Assembly (NCBI GenBank): GCA_025054775.1
Contig: JANWZA010000011.1
Span: forward strand, 1 to 64,000
Length of the DNA stretch: 64,000 bases
Direction: 5' to 3'
Source: Microscillaceae bacterium
Lineage (GTDB): Bacteria > Bacteroidota > Bacteroidia > Cytophagales > Microscillaceae
Positions 44,012 to 55,215 of this stretch are shown piece by piece (position 1 is the stretch's first letter; each line of letters starts with the position of its first letter). The notes below the pieces were generated by a model. That model did no database searches, was not told the DNA's origin, and was given only the letters and a program-made list of their open reading frames with translations. The position numbers and the translations under genes were made by a program.

Positions 44012-47000
44012 TTACTCAGTTAAATTTTTTACCTTATTAGCACGCTCTTGGGCTTGTTTTAATAAGTTTTCAGCCCGTTTTTCAGCTTCGGCAACAAGAT
44101 TATCGGCACGAAGGTATGCCTCACGTTTGCCACGTTGAGCCACTTTTTCTGCAGCTAGTTTTGCCAAGAAGCCATTTTTTGCGGCCTCCTCTATGGCTTT
44201 TTGAGCGTTTATATCTGCTTCTTCTTTAATTTTTTGGGCTAAATTCCGTGCTTCTTGCACGATGGCTTCAGCTTGCTGGCGCGCTTGTGCCATAATTTCT
44301 TCAGCCTTTTGATTTGCATTCTCTTTCAATTCTTGCACTTGCTTATTTTCTTTCACCACTTCTTGTGCCTTTTCTACAACGGCTTGCTTAATCATTTCCT
44401 TTGCATTAGCCCCAAGCAAAGTGAGTGTTGGTTTACTATAAGTACCTGCTAATTTAAGGTTTAAGTTTATACGTTCAGTATTTTGATTGATTTGCCCTGT
44501 TAAGGCACTAAGCGTATTGCGGGCAACAGGGTTGAGTTGTTGCGCGGCAAGGTCTAGTTTGAGTACAAAGTCTAATGAACCGTCTAACCCATTGTTCCCA
44601 CTTACATTTACTTTATGCTTACCAGTCTGAATATCAAAAGGTTGGTAAATAACTCGCCCCTGTTGGATTTGTGCTAACATTTTTACATCTTGCAGATTCA
44701 ACTGCTCGAATTCTTGTATGCCTGTCAATTTTGCTAAGTTTTGGAGAATGGGTGAACCCTTAATAAGGGCTGAAAGAATTTGGATTGAACCCGCACCATT
44801 GAAAGTATTATCTAATTTGGGCATAAAATTTTGGTCTAATTCCCCACTAAATTTGAATAAAGTAGAAAAATCACCGCTAATTTCTTGAGCCAGGCGCGAA
44901 GTTTTTTGAGGCTCAGGGTTGAAGGTATTAAATATTTCAGCAATAGGTAGTTTATTTATGCCAAAATCAAACATAAATTTAGGGTGAAACAATTCACGCG
45001 GGTCATATAAACCTTTGAGTGTAAAGCCCCCACCTAATAGATTAAATTTGGTATCGTCTAATTGAATTATGCCGTTGCGTATAATAATTTTTCCTACCAG
45101 ATTTTGAATAGTATATTTACCATAGAGTACTTTTTGCAAATTAGCGGCAAAAGTAAAATCAATATTTTTGGGAATTTCTAAGGGTGAGTTGCCTGTACTA
45201 GTTTGACTTGGAGCGTTGCTCACGGTAGTACTCGGAGTGGAACTAGTAGATTTACTTGTTTGATTTTCAGGAGTTTGAGGTATAAATTCGTTTACATCAA
45301 ATTGTTCGCTGTTTAAGGTCATGCTACCTTTCAGAGTTTCGGCTTTGAGTACGTAAGCCATGTAATTACTCAAATCCCCTTTGAGTTGGATTTTACTTTT
45401 GCCCACGCTACCGTCAAAAGTGTTGAGTAAAATTTTCTCAGGTGTAAAATCGGCATGGGCTTGGGTAATGCCAAAACCTTGTGGAAAATCTTTGCTTGTA
45501 TAGAGAAAATCCTTCACCTCTATGTAACCCTGAGTAGGTAATTGGTCGTATTTGCCTGCTAACGCTTTGGAGAGTTGCCCTTGTGTTTGCACATCAGCTA
45601 ATAGTTGCCCTTTAAGTTGCATGTCAGGCAAAGGATAAATTTTAGTAATTTTTTCTAAAACTATCTTACCTTTTGCCTTTACATCATATTGAATATCAGC
45701 TAAATTTTTGAAAAAAGCTGTAGCTTCAAAGCGTTCTTTTTCTAAAAGCATAGTAAACTTTTGTACGCCTATTTCAGTGTCTTCGTATTTTCCTGTGGTA
45801 TTTTTTGCTATGGCTTTAAGTTCTAACTCCTCTAAAGGCTCGGGAAAATACTTCGACTTGATATAGCCTTGGGTTAGATTCAAAACAGCATTCACTTGGG
45901 GAAGACTACTACCATCGTATCTGCCTTTTGCTTTCACGAGCAAATCTAACAAACCTTTGAGTTGCAATCCTTCCACAGGAAAAATTTGGCTTACTTCAGC
46001 TAGATTGAGTTTCCCTTCTATATCAGCCTCAACATTGGAAGGTGAGATTCCCTGCAAGAGAGCCTTTGCTTTGAATGGATTTTGCCCAAAGTTGGCTTGT
46101 AATTGTTTCAAATTAACAATGGTGTTCAATACTACACCATCTTTATTTTCAACTTCGGCATCAATTTGCACGTTTTTAACCGCAGTAGGCAAAGTAGGAT
46201 ACTGAAAAAAGCCATCTTTTACTTGTAATTTTAGCCCAAAGTTAGGTAATTTTTGGCTATTATACGTACCTTTTACAAAACCATTACAAGCCAAATTGCC
46301 ACTGGTTTTCAGGTCTTTGAAGCTAGCTGTATAGATACCTGGCACCAAAGAGAGCAAATTCTTGAATTGGGTTTCTTTTACATTCCAACGTATATCGGTA
46401 ATGATGTTAGTATCTTTGAGTTGGACAAAACCTTCAAATCCTAAAGCAAAGTCATTGATTTTGAGTAAGTTTTCCTTAAATGTATAAGTTTGTTTAGGCA
46501 TATTTATGCCTAAGGTAGCATCAAATTGCAAAGTTTTTTCATTCAAATAACTTACGCCGTCATAGTTAGCTGTAAGCTTTTGTATTTGAGTACGTAGGTT
46601 CAAATCAAATTCATCTTGGGTAAAATTACCATTTCCTTCATGCGTAAGATTTTGTACTTTTACAAAAATATTACTTACTTTATCATCATACACAATCAAT
46701 CCATTTTTAATTTGCCAATACCTAACTGAAGCCTTAAACTTGGTAGGGAGGGTGTCTGCTTTAGGTGCCTCTTTTTTTGTAGTATCAGGTTTCATGATGT
46801 CCCAGTTAGCTTTACCATTGGGCAATACTTTAGCAAAAATACGAGGCTGGTGAAGGTAAATGCCATTTACTTTTATCTCATTTTCAAACAAAATAGACCA
46901 TACATTCAAACTTAGTTCAAATTTTTGAATAGAAGCCAAGGTATCTCCTTGAAAGGGAGCATGGTTAATAACACCAAAACTTTGCATACCTAAGGAGAGG

Positions 47001-47197
47001 TGTGGGAAGTGTGAAAAAAAACTCAAACTAAATTTGTCAGGGTTGTAAAAAACTTTAGCGTTGATGCGTTTAGCTATCTCGGTATCTACTATTTTTTGTA
47101 TATCATCCTTGAAAAAATACGGAATAGCTACCATGATTAGCACCAAAAAGAGCAGGGAAAACAAGGCAATGTACAAAAAAATACGTAAGATCTTCAT
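44012..47197 (-). CDS. AsmA-family protein with long coiled-coil tail
   Basis: This 1061-residue AsmA-like protein is associated with envelope lipid homeostasis. The opening helix (ILRIFLYIALFSLLFLVLIM) anchors it in the inner membrane and the body faces the periplasm. AsmA features are the early FSLSFFSHFPHLSLGMQSFG and IYLHQPRIFAKVLPNGKANW blocks and repeated beta-rich segments of bridge-like lipid-transport proteins. The last ~130 residues (from about 925) are Ala/Glu/Lys/Gln-rich and predicted coiled coil (AEEIMAQARQQAEAIVQEAR), an uncommon addition. A Ser/Thr-rich linker occurs near residue 640-660. It is followed closely by the DUF2927 lipoprotein. Confidence 0.88.
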   Translation of the reverse strand: MKILRIFLYIALFSLLFLVLIMVAIPYFFKDDIQKIVDTEIAKRINAKVFYNPDKFSLSFFSHFPHLSLGMQSFGVINHAPFQGDTLASIQKFELSLNVWSILFENEIKVNGIYLHQPRIFAKVLPNGKANWDIMKPDTTKKEAPKADTLPTKFKASVRYWQIKNGLIVYDDKVSNIFVKVQNLTHEGNGNFTQDEFDLNLRTQIQKLTANYDGVSYLNEKTLQFDATLGINMPKQTYTFKENLLKINDFALGFEGFVQLKDTNIITDIRWNVKETQFKNLLSLVPGIYTASFKDLKTSGNLACNGFVKGTYNSQKLPNFGLKLQVKDGFFQYPTLPTAVKNVQIDAEVENKDGVVLNTIVNLKQLQANFGQNPFKAKALLQGISPSNVEADIEGKLNLAEVSQIFPVEGLQLKGLLDLLVKAKGRYDGSSLPQVNAVLNLTQGYIKSKYFPEPLEELELKAIAKNTTGKYEDTEIGVQKFTMLLEKERFEATAFFKNLADIQYDVKAKGKIVLEKITKIYPLPDMQLKGQLLADVQTQGQLSKALAGKYDQLPTQGYIEVKDFLYTSKDFPQGFGITQAHADFTPEKILLNTFDGSVGKSKIQLKGDLSNYMAYVLKAETLKGSMTLNSEQFDVNEFIPQTPENQTSKSTSSTPSTTVSNAPSQTSTGNSPLEIPKNIDFTFAANLQKVLYGKYTIQNLVGKIIIRNGIIQLDDTKFNLLGGGFTLKGLYDPRELFHPKFMFDFGINKLPIAEIFNTFNPEPQKTSRLAQEISGDFSTLFKFSGELDQNFMPKLDNTFNGAGSIQILSALIKGSPILQNLAKLTGIQEFEQLNLQDVKMLAQIQQGRVIYQPFDIQTGKHKVNVSGNNGLDGSLDFVLKLDLAAQQLNPVARNTLSALTGQINQNTERINLNLKLAGTYSKPTLTLLGANAKEMIKQAVVEKAQEVVKENKQVQELKENANQKAEEIMAQARQQAEAIVQEARNLAQKIKEEADINAQKAIEEAAKNGFLAKLAAEKVAQRGKREAYLRADNLVAEAEKRAENLLKQAQERANKVKNLTE

Positions 47198-47376
47198 GAT
47201 TTTTTAGGTTAGTAATATTCAAATCAAACTTTCGATAATATAACGAAAATTAGCAAAAAATGTGTACTTGAAATCCCACTAGATTTTTGCCAAGTTGCAC
47301 CCACAAAGATATACCATTTTGGTATTTATGAATAATTAAATGAATAAATTAAGCAGAAATTTGTACGAAATAGCAA

Positions 47377-47952
47377 CTATTTTTTAGGTTTTCGTAGAGG
47401 AGGGGGTGATTGGGAGTGTGTTTTTTCGTGTGGTTTGGCATCATTTTCAGAGTCTTGGTTAGTATTTTGAGCTATTTGAATTTTTTGGCTAAATACATTA
47501 GGTTGGCGAATATTCGCAAAACGGCTCACTGCTCCACCTGTCCCCGTGATATAGATAGTACCATAACCCAGAATGCGTCCACGCAAGGTTTGCACTACCT
47601 TTAGCCCTTCCACTTTGGAGAGCATAATAGTAAGCGAGGTACGTTTTAGGACTCCTGTTTCTATGATTACGCGTTGGTTAGTTAGTACAAAAAGCGAAGT
47701 TTTATGCAAAATATATTCAGCAAAAAATTTACCCAATCCTATCAAAATAATGCCATAACCTATCCAACTTAACCATTTTGCCACTTCCATAGACAGGTAG
47801 TTGGAATAGTAAAAAATGGCAATGTTCCAGGCTAAGCCCATACAAAAGATAGATATAGAAGGTACAAATAGTATCCAATGCAGAGAGGTTTGAAAGATAA
47901 TTCGCTCTGACGGGGCGAGTTCTACACTTACGTTTTTTTTCCATTTCCACAT
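47377..47952 (-). CDS. Membrane protein with bacterial PH domain
   Basis: This 191-residue protein has two membrane helices near residues 28-50 (WILFVPSISIFCMGLAWNIA) and 60-82 (WLSWIGYGIILIGLGKFFAE). A bPH2 (YdbT/YdbS-like) domain follows at about 85-155 (TSLFVLTNQRVIIETGVLKR, then VEGLKVVQTLRGRILGYGTI). The hydrophilic tail is rich in Pro/Lys/Gln. Such proteins are inner-membrane proteins of unknown function. A TAATTTTG box (minus strand, 48064-48057) lies about 105 bases upstream. Confidence 0.85.
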   Translation of the reverse strand: MWKWKKNVSVELAPSERIIFQTSLHWILFVPSISIFCMGLAWNIAIFYYSNYLSMEVAKWLSWIGYGIILIGLGKFFAEYILHKTSLFVLTNQRVIIETGVLKRTSLTIMLSKVEGLKVVQTLRGRILGYGTIYITGTGGAVSRFANIRQPNVFSQKIQIAQNTNQDSENDAKPHEKTHSQSPPPLRKPKK

Positions 47953-48075
47953 AGCTCAGTTAGATTTGGGTGGAGGTAAGCTAATTAAGAGAAATATTTT
48001 ACTATTAAACAAACTTCTCTTTTAACCTGTTTTTTGTGATTTTACAAAGATTAACGCAAAATTACAATAAGGGTT

Positions 48076-48675
48076 ATGAAAATTATCCGCAATATAAACC
48101 TATTAGACTTTGAAAAGACCTATACCTATGCCGATTATTTGCTTTGGCAATTTGAGGAGCGTCTGAAATTGATTAAGGGCAAAATATTCAAAATGGCAGC
48201 CGTCCCGAGTATGCAGCATCAACGCATAGCCAGTCGATTGCATACCTACATTGGGCACTACCTGCTCAATCAGCCTTGTGAGTTGTTTTCTGCCCCGTTT
48301 GATGTGCGGTTGTTAGATAAAAAGAAATCTATTAAATCAAATAAAGAGATTTACACCGTGGTTCAGCCTGATTTGTGCGTGGTGTGCGATAAAGAAAAAT
48401 TAGATGAACGCGGTTGCTTAGGTTCGCCTGATTAGATAATTGAAATTTTATCCTTAGGCAACTCCAAAAAGGAAATGAAAATCAAATACGAATTGTACGA
48501 AGAGGCAGGCATACAAGAATATTGGGCGGTAGTGCCATATGAGCAATTCGTTCACCAATTTGTATTAAATCAGAAGGGTAAATACGAACTGAAAGGCATT
48601 TTTGTAGAAGGTATTATCCAACCTCACCTATTTCCTGATTTGAGTATCGAGGTAGAGAAGATTTTTGAGGAGTAA
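48076..48675 (+). pseudogene. Uma2-family endonuclease-like gene with an in-frame TAG
   Basis: The frame 48076-48675 (about 199 codons) encodes a complete Uma2 (DUF820) protein: FEKTYTYADYLLWQFEERLK, PSMQHQRIASRLHTYIGHYL, VVQPDLCVVCDKEKLDERG, then GSPD, a TAG at 48433-48435, and IIEILSLGNSKKEMKIKYEL with YEEAGIQEYWAV to the end. Relatives have Leu or Val at the TAG position, so one point mutation would explain the stop. Uma2 proteins share the PD-(D/E)XK nuclease fold (the acidic pair in QPDLCVVCD and IIEIL). The stop comes between the first acidic site and the second, so the truncated product should be inactive. It is a pseudogene or sequence error. Confidence 0.85.
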
Positions 48676-48815
48676 GCTCCCAGAGCATAAAAATACTAGC
48701 AACAATACAAAAAACATTTTTTTTGAAAGTTCTACTACGTTTTTTTGCAATTTAATTGAAATTACGTATAATTGCTATTTCAAAGTACACATTATTGAAA
48801 TAATCTCAAACACAT

Positions 48816-49913
48816 ATGCACATCTTTACCTTAGGAATTGAAGAAGAGTTTCAAACAATTGACCCTGTTACTCGCGAGTTGCGTTCACACATGTCTAAAA
48901 TTGTAGAAGGAGGTAGGATAAGATTACAAGAACAAGTAAAAGCTGAAATGCACCAATCCGTAGTAGAAGTAGGTACGGTAGTGTGTAAAAATATCCAAGA
49001 GGCACGCCAAGAAGTACTCTCTTTACGACGAATGATTGTAGAATTGGCTTACAAAAACGACCTAAAAATTGCTGCCTCAGGGACGCACCCTTTTTCACGA
49101 TGGGTAGATCAACCTATCACCCCTAATCCTCGGTACGAGGAGATAGTAAACGAACTACAAGATGCAGCACGTTCTAACCTTATTTTTGGTTTACACGTAC
49201 ACGTAGGGATTCCTACCCGCGAGGTAGGTATTCAAATCATGAATATTGGACGTTATTTTTTGCCTCATATCTTCGCCCTCTCTACCAACTCCCCTTTTTG
49301 GGAGGGACGAAACACAGGCTTCAAATCGTTCAGAACTAAAGTTTTTGATAAATTTCCACGTACAGGACTGCCTGAATCCTTCTCAAGTGCCGCTGAGTAT
49401 GACGACTACATTAACCTGCTCATAAAAACAAATTGTATAGATAACGGCAAAAAAATTTGGTGGGACTTACGACTGCACCCTTTCTTCAATACTATCGAAT
49501 TTAGAATTTGCGACGTGCAAATGCGTGTAGATGAAACTATTGCCTTAGCAGCTATCATGCAAGCCATTGTAGCCAAGCTCTACAAACTTATGAAAAGCAA
49601 TTTAAGCTTTCGCTATTATAACAAACCTCTTATCAATGAAAACAAGTGGCGTGCAGCCCGCTATGGCATAGACGGAAAATTGATTGATTTCGGCAAACAA
49701 GAGGAAGTGCCGTGTAGAAACCTTATCCACGAACTAGTAGATTTTGTAGATGATGTACTTGATGAACTAGGAAGCCGTAAAGAGGTAGAATACATTTTTA
49801 CCATGTTAGAAAATGGTACAGGAGCAGACCGACAACTAGCCGTTTATGAAAAAACAAAAGACCTCAAAAGTGTAGTAGATTATATTATCAGTGAAACTGA
49901 ATATGGATTGTAG
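48816..49913 (+). CDS. Carboxylate-amine ligase (YbdK/GCS2 family)
   Basis: This 365-residue enzyme is of the glutamate-cysteine ligase type 2 superfamily. Signature blocks are LGIEEEFQTIDPVTREL (the metal-binding Glu-Glu-Glu), VVEVGTVVCKNIQEARQEV, LIFGLHVHVGIPTREVGIQI, WWDLRLHPFFNTIEFRICDV. These keep the glutamate and metal ligands of the active site. Close relatives (E. coli YbdK) have weak glutamate-cysteine ligase activity and the true substrate is unclear, so the generic name is safest. It has its own terminator and is not in an operon with the universal stress protein downstream. Confidence 0.9.
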   Translation: MHIFTLGIEEEFQTIDPVTRELRSHMSKIVEGGRIRLQEQVKAEMHQSVVEVGTVVCKNIQEARQEVLSLRRMIVELAYKNDLKIAASGTHPFSRWVDQPITPNPRYEEIVNELQDAARSNLIFGLHVHVGIPTREVGIQIMNIGRYFLPHIFALSTNSPFWEGRNTGFKSFRTKVFDKFPRTGLPESFSSAAEYDDYINLLIKTNCIDNGKKIWWDLRLHPFFNTIEFRICDVQMRVDETIALAAIMQAIVAKLYKLMKSNLSFRYYNKPLINENKWRAARYGIDGKLIDFGKQEEVPCRNLIHELVDFVDDVLDELGSRKEVEYIFTMLENGTGADRQLAVYEKTKDLKSVVDYIISETEYGL

Positions 49914-49936
49914 TTCATTATCAAAGATTTATATAC

Positions 49937-49975
49937 AACCAAAGCAATTTAATTTGTTTTGGTTATTTTTTACTT
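49937..49975 (+). terminator. Intrinsic terminator of the carboxylate-amine ligase gene
   Basis: AACCAAAGCAA (49937-49947) pairs with TTGTTTTGGTT (49954-49964), with one G-T pair, and is followed by ATTTTTTACTTC. Confidence 0.75.
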
Positions 49976-50159
49976 CTTTTAGCTTGCAAGTTTATCATTT
50001 TTAGAACTGACAACAATCATATTTGCCTCTGATTTTTGTATTTCTTTTTCTACCCTGTTCCTATTACCTTTGACCCGTAAAACAAGTCTAGAAAAAGCAA
50101 CGGGCTTGCAGGTTTTAAAGAAAGTCAATTCGTTCCATCTTAAAATACCCTTTAGAATT

Positions 50160-51023
50160 ATGAAACGTATCCTAGTTCCAACCGATTTTTCCGTGTTTGC
50201 TCAGAATGCTCTTCATGTGGCGGCTCATATTGTTCGCAAAACAAATGGTGAAATATTTTTGCTCAATGTCAATGAGGTATCTTCACAAAATGCCCCATTA
50301 GCAGGTTTCTACATCGACAAGACAGTGGAAGAACAGTACCTCCAATTGCTCACAGCCAGCGTACAGCGTGCCTTAGATGAAATATTGAAAAGTCCTGAAT
50401 TAGCTGACGTAAAAATTAACACCTTGATTGAAGTAGGCTCCTTGACAAGTAAAATCAATGAAGTTGCCCAAAGAATAGAAGCAGATTTGATTGTCATGGG
50501 GACGAAGGGCGCCTCAGGGTTAGAAGAAGTATTAGTCGGTTCTAATACAGAGCGTGTAGTTCGTACTGCCAGTGTACCCGTACTTACCATAAACCAAGCA
50601 GTAGAGAAAGGTGCCTTTCACAAAATTGCCTTTGCTACTACACTCAAATCTGACCAACTTGTGGGCTTTAAGCGATTGGCAGAGTTTCAAAAAATATTCA
50701 ATTCCAAAGTATTTTTGCTCTACCTTAACAACCCCGCAGGTTTTAGCAATGACCAAGAAATGCAAGCACGCTATCAAGAACTGGTGAAAGAAAGTGGCTT
50801 AGAAAATACTGAATTAGTTACCTCCTCTACCCTCGATGAGCAACAAGCCATCATGCGTTTTGCCGATGAAATTGATGCCGATTTAATCGTAATGGCTACT
50901 CACCAACGCCAAGGCTTGTGGCATTTCTTGGTAGGAAGCCTCACCGAAGACGTAGTAAATCATTCGCACAAACCCGTGTTGAGCATTAGCATTAAGAAAG
51001 TAGAAAGTAAAGTATTGGCTTAG
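50160..51023 (+). CDS. Universal stress protein with two Usp domains
   Basis: This is 287 residues from the ATG at 50160. An upstream TTG at 50070 is in frame but overlaps a -7-like box (TACCTTTG, 50065-50072), so it is unlikely to be used. Two tandem Usp domains are present: the first opens KRILVPTDFSVFAQNA and contains DLIVMGTKGASGLEEVLVGS (the ATP-binding GxxGx9GS pattern). The second has DLIVMATHQRQGLWHFLVGS with the glycine pattern partly replaced. Such double-domain proteins are cytoplasmic and respond to starvation or redox stress; the exact stimulus cannot be read here. Confidence 0.92.
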   Translation: MKRILVPTDFSVFAQNALHVAAHIVRKTNGEIFLLNVNEVSSQNAPLAGFYIDKTVEEQYLQLLTASVQRALDEILKSPELADVKINTLIEVGSLTSKINEVAQRIEADLIVMGTKGASGLEEVLVGSNTERVVRTASVPVLTINQAVEKGAFHKIAFATTLKSDQLVGFKRLAEFQKIFNSKVFLLYLNNPAGFSNDQEMQARYQELVKESGLENTELVTSSTLDEQQAIMRFADEIDADLIVMATHQRQGLWHFLVGSLTEDVVNHSHKPVLSISIKKVESKVLA

Positions 51024-51045
51024 TTTCAATCTCAATATTCAAACA

Positions 51046-51078
51046 GGGAGAGCAATTTTTGCTCTCTTTGTTTTTTTC
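51046..51078 (+). terminator. Intrinsic terminator of the universal stress protein gene
   Basis: GGGAGAGCAA (51046-51055) pairs with TTGCTCTCTT (51059-51068), allowing two G-T pairs, around a three-base loop. It is followed by TG and a seven-T run. It abuts the stop codon of the convergent MBOAT gene. Confidence 0.85.
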
Positions 51079-52578
51079 TCAAAACTGAAAATAGATAAAG
51101 GGCTGCACACTTTCAGTTTTGAGTTGGAGAACTAACTGTATAATAACAAGGAAAAAAGCAATTTTCCAATAAGTAGGGCTTTGGCAAAAGAAATCGTATA
51201 ACAATTTTTTTTCCTTCTCAGGTAAGAGCGTCGCCCCAAAGCCTACCAACATCAGGACCACTAACAAACTACGCACTTGCAGGAAAGGTAGAAAATATCC
51301 CCACTCCATAGCTACAAAAATTTGCTTTATCATTATAAAAGCTGTAGTAAAATCATTTGCCCTAAAAAATATCCACAAAAAAGCTACATAATGAAACGTT
51401 AGCAAGCCACTAATCAATAAAAGAGGAGTTTGTGTAATGTATTTCGCCCAAGTTTGCCCACTTACCCACTTGTGTACTACCAAAGCAAGCCCATGCATGA
51501 GTCCCCAAAAAATAAATTTCCAACTTGCCCCATGCCAAAAGCCACCAATCAACATAGTAATGAGCAAAAAAAGGTATTGTTTGGTTTTGCCTTTTCGGTT
51601 GCCACCAAGAGGAATATAAATATAATCGCGAAGCCAAGTTGAGAGTGAAATATGCCAACGTCGCCAAAATTCGGTAATATTTAAGGATTGATAAGGGCTA
51701 CGAAAATTCTCTAACAAGCGATACCCCATGAGCAATGCAATGCCTATTGCCATATCCGAGTAACCTGAGAAATCGCAATAAATTTGCAGTGTGTAAGCAT
51801 ACATTGCCATGAGATTCTCAAAACCACTATATCCCTGTGGATTAGCAAACACCAAGTCAGCGTATTGTGCCATGTAATCGGCAATCACTGCTTTTTTGAA
51901 CAAGCCCTTCAAAATTAGATATAAACCTTCGTGTATTTCATGAGTTTCAAAACGAATTTCCTTGCGAATTTGGTGCAAAAAATCTTTAGCTCGCACAATG
52001 GGACCTGCTACCAAATGCGGAAAAAAGGACATGTAAAAGGTGTAATCAATCAGATTACGGCAGGCGGGAATTACCTTATTATACACATCTACTACATAGC
52101 TAATAGTTTGGAAAGTATAGAATGATATGCCAATAGGTAGAAAAATGTCCCATGCCTCAAAAGGTTTACCATGCAAAGCATACCAATTGGATAGAAAAAA
52201 GTTGGTATATTTGAAATACATCAGCAAACTTACATTTGCCCAAATAGAAATAATCAAAAGCGTTTTGCGAAAAATAGGATTTTGGGAATAATCTAACCAA
52301 CAAGCTACCCAATAATCTAGTACTATAGAAAAAAGTAAGATGACTAAATACCAGCCACTGGCTTTGTAATAGAAAAAAAAACTGAATATTACTACGTAAA
52401 TTAGCCTAATTGTGGTGTTCTTATAGGCAAAAAGATAGTAGAAAGTAATAAAAATAGTAAAAAAAACCAAAAAAAGCCCGCTATTAAACAGCATTGGCTC
52501 GTCAGGTATGTAAGCAAAGAGGTCTCTTAGATTTTCTTTTAGCACGCTAGTAACAAACTCAAAATAGTACAAACACAA
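51079..52578 (-). CDS. MBOAT-family O-acyltransferase (AlgI-like)
   Basis: This membrane protein of about 470-499 residues has ten or more helices. The active-site histidine lies in LITMLIGGFWHGASWKFIFW. The family blocks FPHLVAGPIVRAKDFLHQIR and EFWRRWHISLSTWLRDYIYI and the end of the fold are all present. It acetylates (or acylates) a surface glycan from the cytoplasmic side. The start is uncertain: a TTG at 52578, a GTG at 52545 (which gives VLKENLRDLFAYIPDEPMLF) or an ATG at 52494 are possible; the GTG best matches related proteins. No AlgJ/AlgX-like partner is beside it. Confidence 0.9.
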   Translation of the reverse strand: MCLYYFEFVTSVLKENLRDLFAYIPDEPMLFNSGLFLVFFTIFITFYYLFAYKNTTIRLIYVVIFSFFFYYKASGWYLVILLFSIVLDYWVACWLDYSQNPIFRKTLLIISIWANVSLLMYFKYTNFFLSNWYALHGKPFEAWDIFLPIGISFYTFQTISYVVDVYNKVIPACRNLIDYTFYMSFFPHLVAGPIVRAKDFLHQIRKEIRFETHEIHEGLYLILKGLFKKAVIADYMAQYADLVFANPQGYSGFENLMAMYAYTLQIYCDFSGYSDMAIGIALLMGYRLLENFRSPYQSLNITEFWRRWHISLSTWLRDYIYIPLGGNRKGKTKQYLFLLITMLIGGFWHGASWKFIFWGLMHGLALVVHKWVSGQTWAKYITQTPLLLISGLLTFHYVAFLWIFFRANDFTTAFIMIKQIFVAMEWGYFLPFLQVRSLLVVLMLVGFGATLLPEKEKKLLYDFFCQSPTYWKIAFFLVIIQLVLQLKTESVQPFIYFQF

Positions 52579-52655
52579 CTAAACCCTTAAACGCACCTTC
52601 CAAGTTCTTAAAACATGGGAAGGGTTGTTTAGCTAATAGATAGTTACTAAACTTT

Positions 52656-53030
52656 TTAGAGAAACTTTTTAATATCTTGGTTAAAACGGTCTAGAATGGC
52701 TTGCTCTTCATTTGAAACACCTGCCACGTTGGCAACCTTTTGCAAAATGCGTTGAAATTTAGCCACTAACTCCGGGGTTAGTCCTTTTTGATTATTTTTA
52801 ATCAAAAACATAGAATGATTGTAAGCCGACTCCAAATCAGGCTTAATAGAAGTTCGGAGAATTTTGAAGTGAATTTCAGCTAGCCATTCATCAACTTCCA
52901 ACTCTTCTCTAACGGCATTCTCAAAGGCTTCAATTTCAGCCTCTTCCAAAGTTTTATCTGCCTTGGCTATGGCATACGCTAATTCTGCAATAGCACGATA
53001 AAGGTTTTTTTGTTCGTGTGAAAGTTCCAT
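52656..53030 (-). CDS. TerB-family tellurite-resistance-like protein
   Basis: This 124-residue all-helical protein has the outline of TerB: EQKNLYRAIAELAYAIAKAD, then KTLEEAEIEAFENAVREE with the acidic metal-like site, and VANVAGVSNEEQAILDRFNQ with a second acidic site. TerB folds bind metal and sit near membranes. Its partners (TerC, TerY) are not here; the TerD gene lies 20 kb away. A TATCTTTG box lies on the minus strand at 53114-53107. The specific function is unknown. Confidence 0.75.
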   Translation of the reverse strand: MELSHEQKNLYRAIAELAYAIAKADKTLEEAEIEAFENAVREELEVDEWLAEIHFKILRTSIKPDLESAYNHSMFLIKNNQKGLTPELVAKFQRILQKVANVAGVSNEEQAILDRFNQDIKKFL

Positions 53031-55188
<2,158 letters not shown>

Positions 55189-55215
55189 CCTCGTACAAAA
55201 GAAGCTTTCACAAAC

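Noticed and set aside
48433-48435. Reassigned TAG codon in the Uma2 gene
   Set aside because: TAA, TAG and TGA otherwise end genes normally here; a point mutation is simpler.
52579-52655. Terminator for the TerB gene
   Set aside because: Paired segments exist (CCTTCC...GGAAGG), but there is no downstream T run on the minus strand.
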